A stretch of DNA of 64,000 nucleotides. It comes from Megalobrama amblycephala (lineage: Eukaryota; Chordata; Actinopteri; Cypriniformes; Xenocyprididae). The translations under genes and the position numbers were made by a program. The stretch spans positions 4,169,927-4,233,926 of the forward strand of contig NC_063062.1 of assembly GCF_018812025.1 (NCBI RefSeq). The letters run 5' to 3'. Of the stretch, positions 1 to 12,000 are shown in pieces; the first letter of the stretch is position 1, and each line of letters starts with the position of its first letter. The notes below the pieces were generated by a model. The model worked only from the letters and a program-made list of their open reading frames with translations. It did no database searches and was not told the origin of the DNA.

Positions 1-225
1 TTATTGTTGCCTCTAATTGCATCTGGTTTTTAATTTCCCAACTATTTTGGGTTCATTTTAAGCTAGCCATATAGCAATTTTTAAACAATAGTTGGTTTAA
101 ATAAAACTACCCAGCAGGTTGGGCAAACATTTAACCCAACCGCTGGGTTAAAACAACCCAATCGCTGGGTTTGTCCATTTTCAACCCAACTTGGGTTGTT
201 TTTAACCCAGCATTTTTTAGAGTGT
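1..225. repeat. Half of a TGGGTT-type palindromic DNA element
   Basis: The stretch is dense in TGGGTT/AACCCA words and ends in GCATTTTTTAGAGTGT, the terminal inverted repeat of a non-autonomous element seen complete at 13346-13914 and 19774-20247. The left half lies outside the window. It carries no coding capacity. Compared by eye with 13689-13912 it has one mismatch in 224 aligned bases. Confidence 0.8.
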
Positions 226-489
226 AGCTTCCAGCAGATGGCTGTACACCTCGATTTGCAGCAGAAGAGTAACCCCTGACCCAACGCATGACATAAGGAC
301 GAACGCGGAAGTGCAGAGGATAGAGCAAAACAAAACAAAACACCGGTGACAAATTAGAAGTCTAAAATGAGAAATTGTAAGAGAAATGTTGTTGCACGGC
401 CCTATTTGTTTAAATCACGAGAGGCATCTAAGCTTACGATACTCCTACATCCTACGGCAAGTCGACTTGCACAGTGTGCGTACAATATT
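226..489. other. Short stretch without recognisable feature
   Basis: No exon-like open frame with splice signals, no RNA gene and no repeat family that I recognise. Confidence 0.5.
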
Positions 490-608
490 TTTAAATATAT
501 CTCAGATTGTGTTCATCTGAAAGAAGATAGTCTTATAAACCTAGGATGGCTTGAGGGTAAGTAAATCATGGGATAATTTTCATTTTTGGGTGAACTAACC
601 CTTTTTAA
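490..608 (+). repeat. One arm of a cyprinid GGGTGAGTAAAT-type MITE
   Basis: The run from TCAGATTGTGTTCATCTGAA through GATGGCTTGAGGG to GGGTGAACTAACCC matches the flanks at 2534-2640 and 39156-39280. These are arms of the same dispersed palindromic element. Only one arm is present here. Confidence 0.7.
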
Positions 609-1674
609 CATCATGAACACAAAGAGAAGCCCATTGAAAATGAGAAGATGTAGTACTGTATATATAAAATGTTTTAAAATAAATCCTATAGGCAAGCAAG
701 GTCATGTCAGAGAGTGTGTTTATAGTGCATGTAGATGGGGGCTTGAAAATATTTTTCTCTGACATAAGAGGGGCTTGGAAGAAAAAGTTTAGGAACCACT
801 GTATTAAAGTGTAAGAATTAAACTCAGTTGGGTTATATGATGGGTGTGAAGATAAATGATGTCATTTGTGGTGCCTAGAGCAAGAAGAGGGTTTACAGAA
901 TGTGAATAGTGTTAATCTTCATCTCTCATGGCAAGGTGCCATTTTCCTATTTAAAAAGTTGGCATTGTTGTAGTGTTTGACTTACAGGAACCCATGACTG
1001 GAAGCAGACAGACTGGCTGGCTGGAAGCATGCTTGCTGTCTTGAGGCATGACAAAATAGGTCAGGTAAAGTACTTTACATTTCAACACATGAAGAGACGG
1101 TGTCTGGCAAAAAACAAAAAGTCTGTGAAGATACAGCCATTGTAAATTTCCTGTGTGACATCTAGCCCCAGTCTCCACTGTAACTTTTATAAAAATTGGA
1201 TTTAAAACTCTCAATCATGAAACTATAGACACGGTCTTATTTACACTGTCACTGGCTCTTTGACCAGCAGGCCAAGTTTCAGCTGTAATATGTGTGAGGT
1301 GGGCTATACAGTTGTGGGAGACACTGAGGAACCAGACATTTCATTAACAGTGAATCCTTCAGAGATATGTTGTTTAAGCAGGTAAAGCCAATTTAAACAA
1401 ATTGAGAGGTAAATATACAGTTAATGAAAGCAGCAAAGAAATGAGGTCCAAGCATAACAGAAAAGGCAGGAAAATGAATTTTAAAGCACTTTTTTACAGA
1501 ATTGACATCTTTTAGCAAATTGGAACAAAGTCAAATGAAATACTAATAAAATATGTGAAATAAAATATGTCTGGCGGAAGCTAGTTTTTTTACTTTATAA
1601 AGTTTTAAACGGACATTTTTCTTACAAAAACCCATCGCTTTGCTTCACAAGGCCTTTATTAACCCCCTGGAGCC
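609..1674. other. AT-rich intergenic DNA, nothing recognised
   Basis: No supported gene. Open frames here are short, lack splice context and show no family motif. Confidence 0.5.
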
Positions 1675-2640
1675 GTATGGATTATATTTATGATGGATGG
1701 ATGCATTTATTTTGGGCTTCAAAAGACCGTTGACTACCATTATAAAGCTTGGTAGAGCCAGAATATTTAAAGGATTAGTCCACTTTTAAATACACTTTTC
1801 CTGATAAATTTACTCACCCCCATGTCATCAAAGATGTTCATGTCTTTCTTTCGTCAGTCGAAAAGAAATGAAGGTTTTTGAGGAAAACATTCCAGGATTA
1901 TTGTCCTTACAGTGGATTTCAATGGCTACCAAAAGATTGAAGGTCAAAATTACAGTTTCAGTGCAGCTTCAAGGGCTTTAAACAATACCAGATGAGTAAT
2001 AAGGGTCTTATCTAGCGAATCGATCGGTCATTTTCGAAAAAAATACAACCGTTTATGCTTTATAAACAAAATATCGCCTTGAACGTACTTTCCGCTTCCG
2101 CATTCTTCATAACGCTTACGCTGAATGTCCTACGCCTTCCCTATTCTACTTACGGAAAAAAACGAAACTGGCGCCGCGTTCGTTCCGTAAGTAGAATAGG
2201 GAAGGCGTAGAACATTCAGCGTAAGCGTTATGAAGAATGCGGAAGCGGAAAGTACTTTCAAGGCGATATTTTGTTTATAAAGCATAAACGGTTGTATTTT
2301 TTTTTTTTCGAAAATGACCGATCGATTCACTAGATAAGACCCTTATTACCGTACTCATCTGGTATCGTTTAAAGCCCTTGAAATCCACTGTAAGGAGAAT
2401 AATCCTGGAATGTTTTCCTCAAAAACCTTCATTTCTTTTCGACTGACGAAAGAAAGACATGAACATCTTGGATGACATGGGGGTGAGTAAATTTATCAGG
2501 AAAAGTGTATTTAAAAGTGGACTAATCTTTTAAATATATCTCCAATTGTGTTTGTCTGAAAGAAGATAGTCATATACACACCTAGAATGGCTTGAGGGTG
2601 AGTAAATCATGGGATAATTGTTTTAATTTTTAAAATACAG
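1675..2640. repeat. Cyprinid MITE split by a foldback insertion
   Basis: The outer pieces 1675-1770 (GATGGATGGATGCA, TATAAAGCTTGG) and 2534-2640 (GGCTTGAGGGTGAGTAAAT) belong to one repeat, whose relative also flanks the Tc1 element at 38.0-39.2 kb. The element at 1771-2529 sits between them. Confidence 0.7.
1771..2529. mobile_element. Long foldback (hairpin) DNA element with TTAA target duplication
   Basis: The left arm begins AGGATTAGTCCACTTTTAAA and the right arm ends with its complement, GTGGACTAATCTT. The inverted arms run for about 330-380 bp to a loop of roughly 30 bp near 2155-2185. TTAA occurs on both sides (1767-1770 and 2530-2533). There is no transposase frame, so it is non-autonomous. 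TTAA duplication is known for the piggyBac and Kolobok superfamilies; which one applies here is not decided. The left arm carries 50 bp absent from the right arm. Confidence 0.85.
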
Positions 2641-2680
2641 TATGAAAGACCTAACGTTACTGGTCTTATGAAAACATATC

Positions 2681-2768
2681 GTTAGCCTCATAGCATAAGT
2701 CATTTTTTGGCCAAATTGTGATATCTGCCTTTGAAATGTGATCTGGGCAATTATGCTATGAGGCTAAC
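2681..2768. repeat. 18-bp perfect inverted repeat
   Basis: GTTAGCCTCATAGCATAA at 2681-2698 is matched exactly by its complement at 2751-2768, with a 52-bp spacer. It may be a remnant of a small TIR element. Confidence 0.6.
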
Positions 2769-3189
2769 CATATGAAAAATGGCTATTTTTAACTTCTGAA
2801 AGGTTTGCCCAGAAATCATGCAACTGGTCTTGAAAGATTGCTCTGATAGATTGATAGAGTCATACTGAGAACAATGATAGGCTACCAATTATCTTCAGAA
2901 CATGTTTATTGGTTAATACACAGTTATTGGTTCTGTGTCAATGGACAAAGTCGTTATCATTTAGCACACCAACGGAATTGGGGGCATGATGCCAAACTGA
3001 ATCTTTGGCTCTATCTCTGCAACACTTTAGCTTATCGACACCAAACTTAACACCTACACATGAAGGTGTGCTGAAGAAGCAGCTTGTAAATAAACACTGC
3101 AGTACAGTGGGTTCCCCAGAAGCAGGGTTAAAGACCTCTGTTTTAAAGTCCTGATAAAATATGCAGTCTTTGTGCTTCTCAATAGATAT

Positions 3190-4204
3190 TTATTTAGAAA
3201 TAATAGATTTGATATACAATCTCAAATGGCAATATATTATATAATTTTCGCAAGTTCCATGTCTGCATTTCTATAATAAACTGAATGAGTGAACTTTCAT
3301 CACACAACTAATAAAGCTGTGTGATTAGCTTGTATTCACATTTATATATAGTTAATACATGGAAATTGAACAGTACAGGGAAAAAAAAAATCCCAAGTCA
3401 TTACATAGTTCATACTGTATGCATGTTTGTTAATGAATATATGGTCTTAACACAGATGTGTAACAGGTGTTTAGATTTCAGCGTGAAAACATTTGTATGA
3501 ATTCATACAAATTCACATGTTTGCACAGAAGGAGAACCGTTGTTTGGCAAATATAACAAACCTATAGATTTGACATTCAATGAAAAGAAATAATAAAATA
3601 TGAAAAGAAATACATAGCTACTACAAATTACAGTTGAGTTGTTGTCAATATGAATTTTAAAATATCCAAAAATATAGGAAAAAACTGCTGTCTTCCTGTA
3701 ATTTAGGATAAAAGCCATTAATTAACAAAAAATTTAAAAGCACCTTTGAGCTACAGTACATAATGGCCCTTCAAATTGTTAAAACATGGAACAGAAATTG
3801 GAACAGACCTGAGACTTTTAAAATGTCAAAATACAGTACAATTAAAATGCTTATTAGGTATTGCAGTGCAACTTGAAATACATAACATTAACACTGCATA
3901 GCAATTTACATTTTAAAAAAGAGAACTCAGAATACTGGATTACAAACCTTAAAATGACCTGACTGATTAAATAGCTTAATGCAAACATGAAAAAAAAAAA
4001 AAAAAATCCAATGGAAAAAATAGCACAAGATTCAAAACATGTAATGCTGAGACATTGTTAACTTGCTTATAGGAATAAAGGTTTTAGCTTTCAAATAATG
4101 GCTTTCACATACTGAGGTCATTATTTGTCTTCAGATCAGACATCTAATGAAAAACAGCAGAGATTTGCTTTGAACTGACTGGAAATAGACCTCAATCCAT
4201 ATTC
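3190..4204 (-). other. Probable 3'UTR of the galaxin-like gene
   Basis: This AT-rich stretch without reading frames follows the stop codon of the minus-strand gene. On the minus strand the first clear AATAAA-type signal I see downstream is near 3190-3195 (TTTATT on the plus strand). That would give a 3'UTR of about 1 kb. This end is inferred; no transcript evidence is available. Confidence 0.35.
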
Positions 4205-4464
4205 CTATCCTTTCTGACACTTATGTTGGCGACATACAGTATAGAACATATGAATGTCAGAGATCTGCTCAACAGGGGTGGAGATAGGCTTGTACCCATT
4301 GGTGGTATTCTTCCAAAGGTAGGTCATGCCGTTCTCCAGGGCTGGAGTTCTGCAGTGATCCAGGTATTCGTAATGCCAAGAGTCCTTGAAGTCATCGACA
4401 ACTTTCAACATAACTTGACGGTCATGTTTGCCAAGTGCCATACTCTCCACTTTGCCAAAGAGCA
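4205..4464 (-). CDS. Galaxin-like gene, exon 12 (last coding): NTR-like module
   Basis: Encodes 86 residues ending in CRQHKCQKG and TAG. The pattern VLFGKVES ... VMLKVVDDF ... HCRTPALENGMTYLW resembles the C.P.L..G..YL core of netrin/TIMP-like (NTR) domains. This is my inference from pattern and not a search result. The acceptor TTTCTAG lies immediately after the (TG)n tract at 4471-4526. Confidence 0.85.
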
Positions 4465-4468
4465 CTAG

Positions 4469-4531
<63 letters not shown>

Positions 4532-7500
4532 AGACCATTTATTTAAATTCCAAAAAAATAAAAATAAAAAAAGTGTTTAGTTTTTCAGGTTGCACCAAAA
4601 TAAATTGTTCAAGAACATCACCTGTTTCATTGCATATTTTAGGAATCAGATCCGTTAGTTGTCTAAGTCTGTATCCTGCATGAACGCTATTCTGTCTTGA
4701 TGTTGGTTTGAGATTTTCAGCACAGCAGTTCCACAGGGACGCGTTGTAGTAGTAATGCCCACAGCAATGGTGATTTGATTTGGTGTCATAAAGAATGGTA
4801 TTGGTTGAGGAAGAACAGCAAATTCGCTTGGTTTCATTGAGTAAGAGGTTTCCACAGCATTCTGCATATTCTCCTAAATCTTTGTAGAGATGACCCGAGC
4901 AGCATTTCATAGACTTGTTGTTTGGGTCATAGACTTGTGAACCACAACAGAAATTACCATTCCTCATGTGATGGCTGAATAGAAGAAAGTTGAAAAGAAA
5001 AGTCATTCAATAGGCAGCTCATATACAAAATGCCCAGCTCACAATACTTATTATTGTATTCTGACATAAGAAACACTTTTTTTTTTTCACAGCATTTCTC
5101 TGGTGGTGTGGCGTGTCTGTATTAAAGGTATAGTTCACCCAGAGATGAAAATTCTGTCATCATTTACTCACCCTCAAGTTGTTCTAAATCTGTATAAATG
5201 TCTTTGTTCTGCTGAACACAAAGAAAGATATTTTGAAGAATGCGGGAAACAACAGTTTTGGGGCACCATTGACATCCATAGTATTTTTTTTTCCTACTAT
5301 GGAAGTCAGTGGTGCCCCATAGCAGCCTAGTTACAAACTTTCTTCAAAATATCTGCCTTTGTGTTCAGCAGAACAAAAACATTTATACAGATTTGGAACA
5401 ACTTGAGGGTGAGTAAATGATGACAGAATTTTCATTTCTGGGTGAACTACCCTTTTAATTGTTGAGCTTATCTGCAATGAACTGCAATACTTGTTTCTTA
5501 CTAATTCTGAGGTGTTGATTCCAAAATATTTGCCACTTTTGAGACCTTCTCTGACTTCCTAGGTTGAGCAAAAGCATGTGACGTTTATGTGCACTCCCAC
5601 GAGCCTCTTTTTCATTCAATGACACATGAAATGAATGCTTATACAATGTTCAGGATGATGCTGAAAGAGCCATTCTTTTCTGTAATGTCAATGTGTCATT
5701 AAAGGAAAAGGGATTCATTCAAACTATAGTCTCACATTAGGGCTGGGACAATAATCTTGATTCATGATATGAAGAATCTGGAGCGATTCTGATATTTTCT
5801 GATGTACCTGAGCTTAGTTTTTAAACAGCAGATGGCACAGAAACACTCGTAGACTGCTTGCTTTCCACTTAAACCTAAAATAATAATTCATAAGGTGTGA
5901 AAAGGTTGAAGTGGATTAAAAATCTCACATCATAAAAACATTCTGAGCTGAGTATATTTAACCGCTTACATGACTCAGCCAATATTTTTCCTATTTAAAA
6001 CTTGACTCTTCTGTAGTTACATCATGTAATAAGACTGACAGAAAATGAAAAGTTGTGATTTTCTAGGCCGATATGGCTAGGAACTATACTCTCATTCTGG
6101 CGCAATAATCTAGGAACTTTGCTGCCGTACCATGGGTGCAGCAGGCGCAATGATATTACGCAGCGTCTCTCAGAAATGTCTCCATGGTTTCAAGGCATGC
6201 TTTCTGTGCAAGCAGGGGGTTACAGGTGGAAATAATATCATTGCGCCTGTTGCACCCATGGTATGGCAGCAAAGTTCCTTGATTATTACGCCGGAATGAG
6301 AGTCTACGGTCTAATCAGATTCAATGAACTATGCTAAAAGTGGTACCGCCAGACCCGGAGATTGGCTGAATGGATTCGAAAACGGTAAAACTCAACTGTT
6401 TAACTCTAGGGGAGTTGGAAAATGAGCCTATTTTCAAAAAAAAGTGGAGTGTTCCTTTAAATGCATTTTTCTCACCGCTGTCTTTATTTGTGTGGCAGTG
6501 TTAGGATGTTCGCTAACAGTGTACTGCAGTAAACATATTTTAAACTTTTTTTATCTCTAAGTGAAGAAAAAAAAGAAGAAGAACTTCGCCGTGAGTATAT
6601 TGGGGCCTTTATCCTTCAGTCTGAACTCTTTTGCACTTCCGGTGGGCATGAGAGAGCGGAAAGTTTTTAAATGTTTTTGGTGTTTTTTTTTTTGTTAAGT
6701 CATGCGTCAAGTTTACGTGTCTTGACGTGCAACGAAAATAAATAACGATACATAAGAAGATCGTTGGAGTACTGCTGTTGTTGGCGTTGATTACATTGAG
6801 TGTTTGTATGCAACGTCATATCGCCAACATCGCTGTAACAATGCGATATGATCAAGTAAGCTTGCAGCATGGAATGGTTATTATCTCGGAAAACAGCAAC
6901 AATAGAGCCGGAATGAAGTCTCCTGATTTACACAGAGAGCTGGCATCAAAGAGATTTCCTGGATTCACTTGTCTATGTGCAGGGTTTCTCAGAATTTATA
7001 TTATTATTATTATTTTTATTAATTTTTTTTCCCTGTGTGAATGTTGTGTAACTGAATAGCTGATTGTTGTATGTTAGACCTGCTCTTTTGATTGCACAAT
7101 ATTGCACAAGACAAATTTCTCCTAAGGGAATAATAAAGAAAATGAAAAACTGTTATAGCCAGTGACAGAAGAAAATGCAAAACTGACCAGATATTTTCTT
7201 TTACGTATCTAGGTGCTTACATCCAAGCAACGAAAGAAAAACATATTTTTGGGGCCGAAAAAGCTTATTTATATTAAACAGAGCATTTGAACATATCTCC
7301 TGCAAATCTAAGTTACATTATACATTTTGAATACTTATTTTTGATAGCTTTTGTTACTCAGATAAGTGCATTAAAGCTGATACATATATTGTAATTTAAA
7401 AAAAATATTCTTCTTTTGTGAAAAAAAAAAACTGATGACGGAAAGTTTTTTTTATTATTATTTTTTGACAGATTTTTGAACTCAGCATCATCAATTTGTT

Positions 7501-9019
7501 TTTTGTTTTTTTAAATCAGCAGATTTTTATTTAAGGTTCAATTATTTGCATCATTTTTAATTATTGAGTAAATAATAAGTAAATAATTTAATTGTATTTA
7601 TTCAACTCATTTGTAGTAAGAACATTAGTCATTCTCTCTTGTTTTTAGGTGGCTCAATAAATGTAAAAGTACAAATCCACAGATAAGGAAAAATGGTATC
7701 CTTTCCTAGCATTTATTTTAGAATTATTGATTTAAATCATGCTTTTGTTAGTAGTTTTAAAATATGTTGGTTTATGGGGTGGCCTAAATGACTGAGAGAC
7801 TTGCAATCTTGAGCAGTTCCTTGTAAATAAGTCTTTGCATTTGCCTCTACATGCATCAGTTAGACTTGAATTTCAAGTTATAGAGACAAAGATTCATTTG
7901 TCAAGAAGACAGCATGGTACAGTCTGCTATTTGTTAATAGTTTTCCCTAAAGCTACTAGATTGTCAGAGAATGACAGAAGTACTGCTATTTGTTCTCTGA
8001 CTAATTTGAGCAAGATTATATATAAAAAAAGAGTAGAGTGTTTTAAAAGTGATTTACCACTAAATAGTTCAGATCAGTACTACAGTAGACAAATATGTCA
8101 TTATTCATAGGGTTGGCTCCTAATGTGGCTGTGTAGTTGAAATCAAGGTGCAAGGTTTGGCTTTTTAGCATCTTATCCCATCCTGATAACTGTACAATCT
8201 AAATCTATGGCATTTTGCCCACTGAAGGTCATTCAAAAGTAGTTGTCTATTGTGATGAAATAAAAAGTATTGCAGATGGCCCTTGAGAATGTAAATTGCA
8301 CGACCAGCTGAATGCTATCGTTATTAGGATTTAAAACATGAGCAAAAAATACAAAGTGCACTTTTAAATTAAATCTAACTTTTGTAATCCTACCTGTGTC
8401 CATTACAGCAAATATGCGTGCGAGGTTCGTAGGTTTGTCCTCCACAACAGTGCTCACCAAGACGGGGACGGGCAGACAGGTCGCAGGTATTGTTAGTATA
8501 TACAACACCTCCGACACACTCAGATTGCTTTGGCACATGATGAAGGGTTCCATTACAGCACAGCACATTTTCATCGAACGGAGTGTAAATTCTGTTACCA
8601 CAGCACTGAAGGACACAGTTAAACATAGTAACTATATTAATGCCTATAATTTATAATTTCTCCAAATACTTCATAAGCACATTTTACTGAAAATCATGTT
8701 GTTCACATGGTAAATCCCCAAATTATTTGTCAGGTCAAAAGGCAATACTACCATAGTAAGTGCTGATGCCTTATACAGAAACCCTGAGCAACAAATGTGG
8801 TTCTTGGGATTGTAGGTTTTTGATCCGCAATTCTCTTCTAGAAGAGAAGAGAATGAGTGAGAGTGTGTAATTATTGCTACAATAACCATAAAAATCACCA
8901 TAATTTCCAATGATGGCAAAAAAGATTTATATAAGTTGAAACACCTGAAAAATATAGGATGCCAAAAGCTTTACCTGGATTTTGGAGGGGTGTGCTTGTA
9001 GAGATTTCCAGTAACGCAT

Positions 9020-9064
<45 letters not shown>

Positions 9065-12000
9065 AACAAACATTGGTGTAAGTATTTGAGTAAATGTAAT
9101 TAGTTACAGTACTTAAGTATCTTTCTAGCAACTTTGTAGTTTGACTGAGTTTCAAAGATATCAGCAACTTTTACTCTCTACTTGACTACATTTTTAAATA
9201 AGTATATATACTCTTTACTTATTTTGCAAGGGACCTAACTTTTTCTGAAGCAGTTTATTTCTGCCTCAAAAGAAGTGATATTACTGTTGAAGGTACTATA
9301 TCTTGTACGTTTTGCCCTTAAGGCTGGAACACACCAAGCCGACGAACTGGTGGTGACGAAAGCAGACTGTGGGGTTGGCTCTCGTCGGCAGCATCTGTGT
9401 CCAAAGTTGGCCCGACACACCCATAGATATACATAATAAAGGCTAGATGTCTTACGGCGGAGTCTCTAACGTCATCACTGGCGGCCATCTTGTCACAGGC
9501 AAGCTTTCTGGCGGGCTCTGTGGTACCTGATGTAAGGTGAGTGATCTGCACGAACACAAATACTCTTATCTCGCTGAAATCTTGACGGATTTACAAATGG
9601 TTTGGTTTCTTACAAACGTTATTAATGTGGCTATAATTCTGGATGCTTGAACATGTTGAAATTGCAGCTTTTCTTTTCGAAAAATGACTTAATCGTGCAG
9701 CGTAGTTGTGTATCACGGCTACTTGCGCAAGTTATCAAGGCTGAGACCACAATCGAGCTGTTCACTTATATAGGTTTTACTGACACCAATAATGATTTTA
9801 TGACAACTAATCTTTTGTCTAAATTACAATCTTTGTGGATGTGGTTGTAGTTATTAGCTGGCTAATAACAAGAAGCTGTGAGTGAGACCTAGTAGTTACA
9901 GTTTAGTGGCTACCCAGCAATTTTACAACAGTGAGAGGCAGAATTGCTCTTTCTTTTCAATATAACTTAAGTTGCACATGATTTTCCAATCGGTTTGGTC
10001 TGTTAAAAACATCTTACATTATGATACAGGAAATTGCTGGCTAGATGCCAGACTTTTGTGCAGCCTAGTAAATGGCCCAACCCTGAAGAAGTCAAAATAA
10101 ACATGTAATAATTAAAATTATTTTATTATAATAATAATATTCATATTATTAAAGTATATATATATATTGTCATTCTGTACACTGAGTTTTAGTAGCCTAT
10201 ATATTGATTTAACATAAGTACCTTGTGCGTGTGTATATTCATTACACCTATCTGTTCTGTTCAATGTTATTTTCATATGGATGTCCATGGTTATAATTAT
10301 TCATAAGTATGCAGTGTCATAAGTACATCTCTGACGTTTATAACAAACCAAACAGTTTGAAAATCAGTAGAAAATTGAGCAAGTTATGGTTATTTAAAAT
10401 GTACATGCACCATTAAAACACAATGTTACGAGTGAGCGAGCTGACTGTGACAAGATGGCCGCCAGGTGCGGACGTCGACCTCCATTGGCCAGCAGCGCGG
10501 ACGAGACATCTAGCTTTAACTATGTATATCTATGGACACACCAAACCAACGCTAGATAGCTGACGGCCAAGTAGCACGTCAGTTCTGCGCCTGCGTGAGA
10601 TGAAATGCTTTTCCGAACCAGCAGGTGGCAGTATCTGAACAGCCAATCAGAATGATCAGATGGCCTGACGGGCTGACGAGCTCTGACACCGATTCAACAT
10701 TTCGAATTGGCTGAAAAAAAGGCGACGAGGACCAACTTCAGCCGACGGTGCGTAACACACTGAGAAAATTTAGTCGGCCGACCGTCGGCTTGGTGTGTTC
10801 CTCTCTTTACTCACTTAAACAAGACTACTTAAAGGGTTAGTTCACCCAAAAATTTAAATTTTGCCATTATTTACTCACCCTTGTGTCGTTCCAAACCGGT
10901 AAGTCTTTCATTCATCTTCAAAACACAAATGAATATATTTCTAATGATATCTGAGAGAACTACCACAGTCGACACAACTACCACTTTGACGCTTCAAAAA
11001 GTTCACAAATAGATTGTAAAACTAATCCATATGAATTGAGCGGTTTAGTCCAGCGGTTTAGACTCGGTTTCTTTATATGATGAACAGACTGAATGTAGGT
11101 TTTATTTACATATAAACATTGATCAACTGTGATGCATAACATGAGAATGAACCTCATTGGTTCTTACGGAAGCTCAAACATGATGTGTAACATGAGAATG
11201 AACCTCATTGGTTCTTACGTTAAGCGAACATGCTTGAGCTTCCGCTTCCCACAAATGATGTGTGCGTTGATCAATGTTTATATGTGAATAAAATCCTAAA
11301 TTCAATCTGTTCATCATATAAAATGATGTCTCTTCAGAAAATTTTGACTGAGGTGTCAAAATGGTAGTTGCATAGCTGTCAATGGAGGGACAGAAAGCTC
11401 TCATATTTCATCAAAAAGATCTTTATTTGTGTTCTGATGATGAACGAAAGTCGTACGAGTATGGAACGACATGAGGGTGAGTAAATTAATGACAGAATAA
11501 TAAACATTTTTGGGGAAAGTTATTGCTTCAAGAGTCAAGGACTAGAGCATCTTTGAGTCAACATTCAGTACAAGTACGAGTAAAATACTGTTAAATTCAG
11601 ATACTCTAACACCCGGTTTCACAGACAAGGCTTAAACTAATCCCAGACCAAAATGCATGTCTGAGCTGTTTTAACTGAAAACAACTTGTATTGACAGATC
11701 TTAAATATGTAAGTGCCATTGTTTTATCTCAAGATGCACACCAGTAATGCTTTTTCTAAGCCATGTTACATATGATACTTTAATGTCCTAATTTAAGTAA
11801 GGCATAGTCCTGGCTTAATCTAAGCCCTGTCTGTGAAACCTAAATTTAAACTTCGGGCTGCTTTAATCATTAATTTAATCACAGAAGAAGGGACACTGTT
11901 CATCATGAAAAGTGCTGAAGTATTCTGATATTTTTTATACTAGGGGCAAAGGTGAGTCAGAGCAGGAATAATTTAGTCATGCTTTTATGAAGCATTATGT

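Noticed and set aside
2130..2330. 66-codon minus-strand frame
   Set aside because: It lies in the foldback arms and loop; an open frame there follows from the repeat, not from a gene.
8895..9167. 90-codon minus-strand frame with CVCVCV run
   Set aside because: Translation of the (CA)n tract; only the 20-bp microexon part is kept.
9480..9500. GGCCATCTTG as a gene promoter
   Set aside because: It belongs to a transposon end and has a mirrored partner; treated as an element feature instead.
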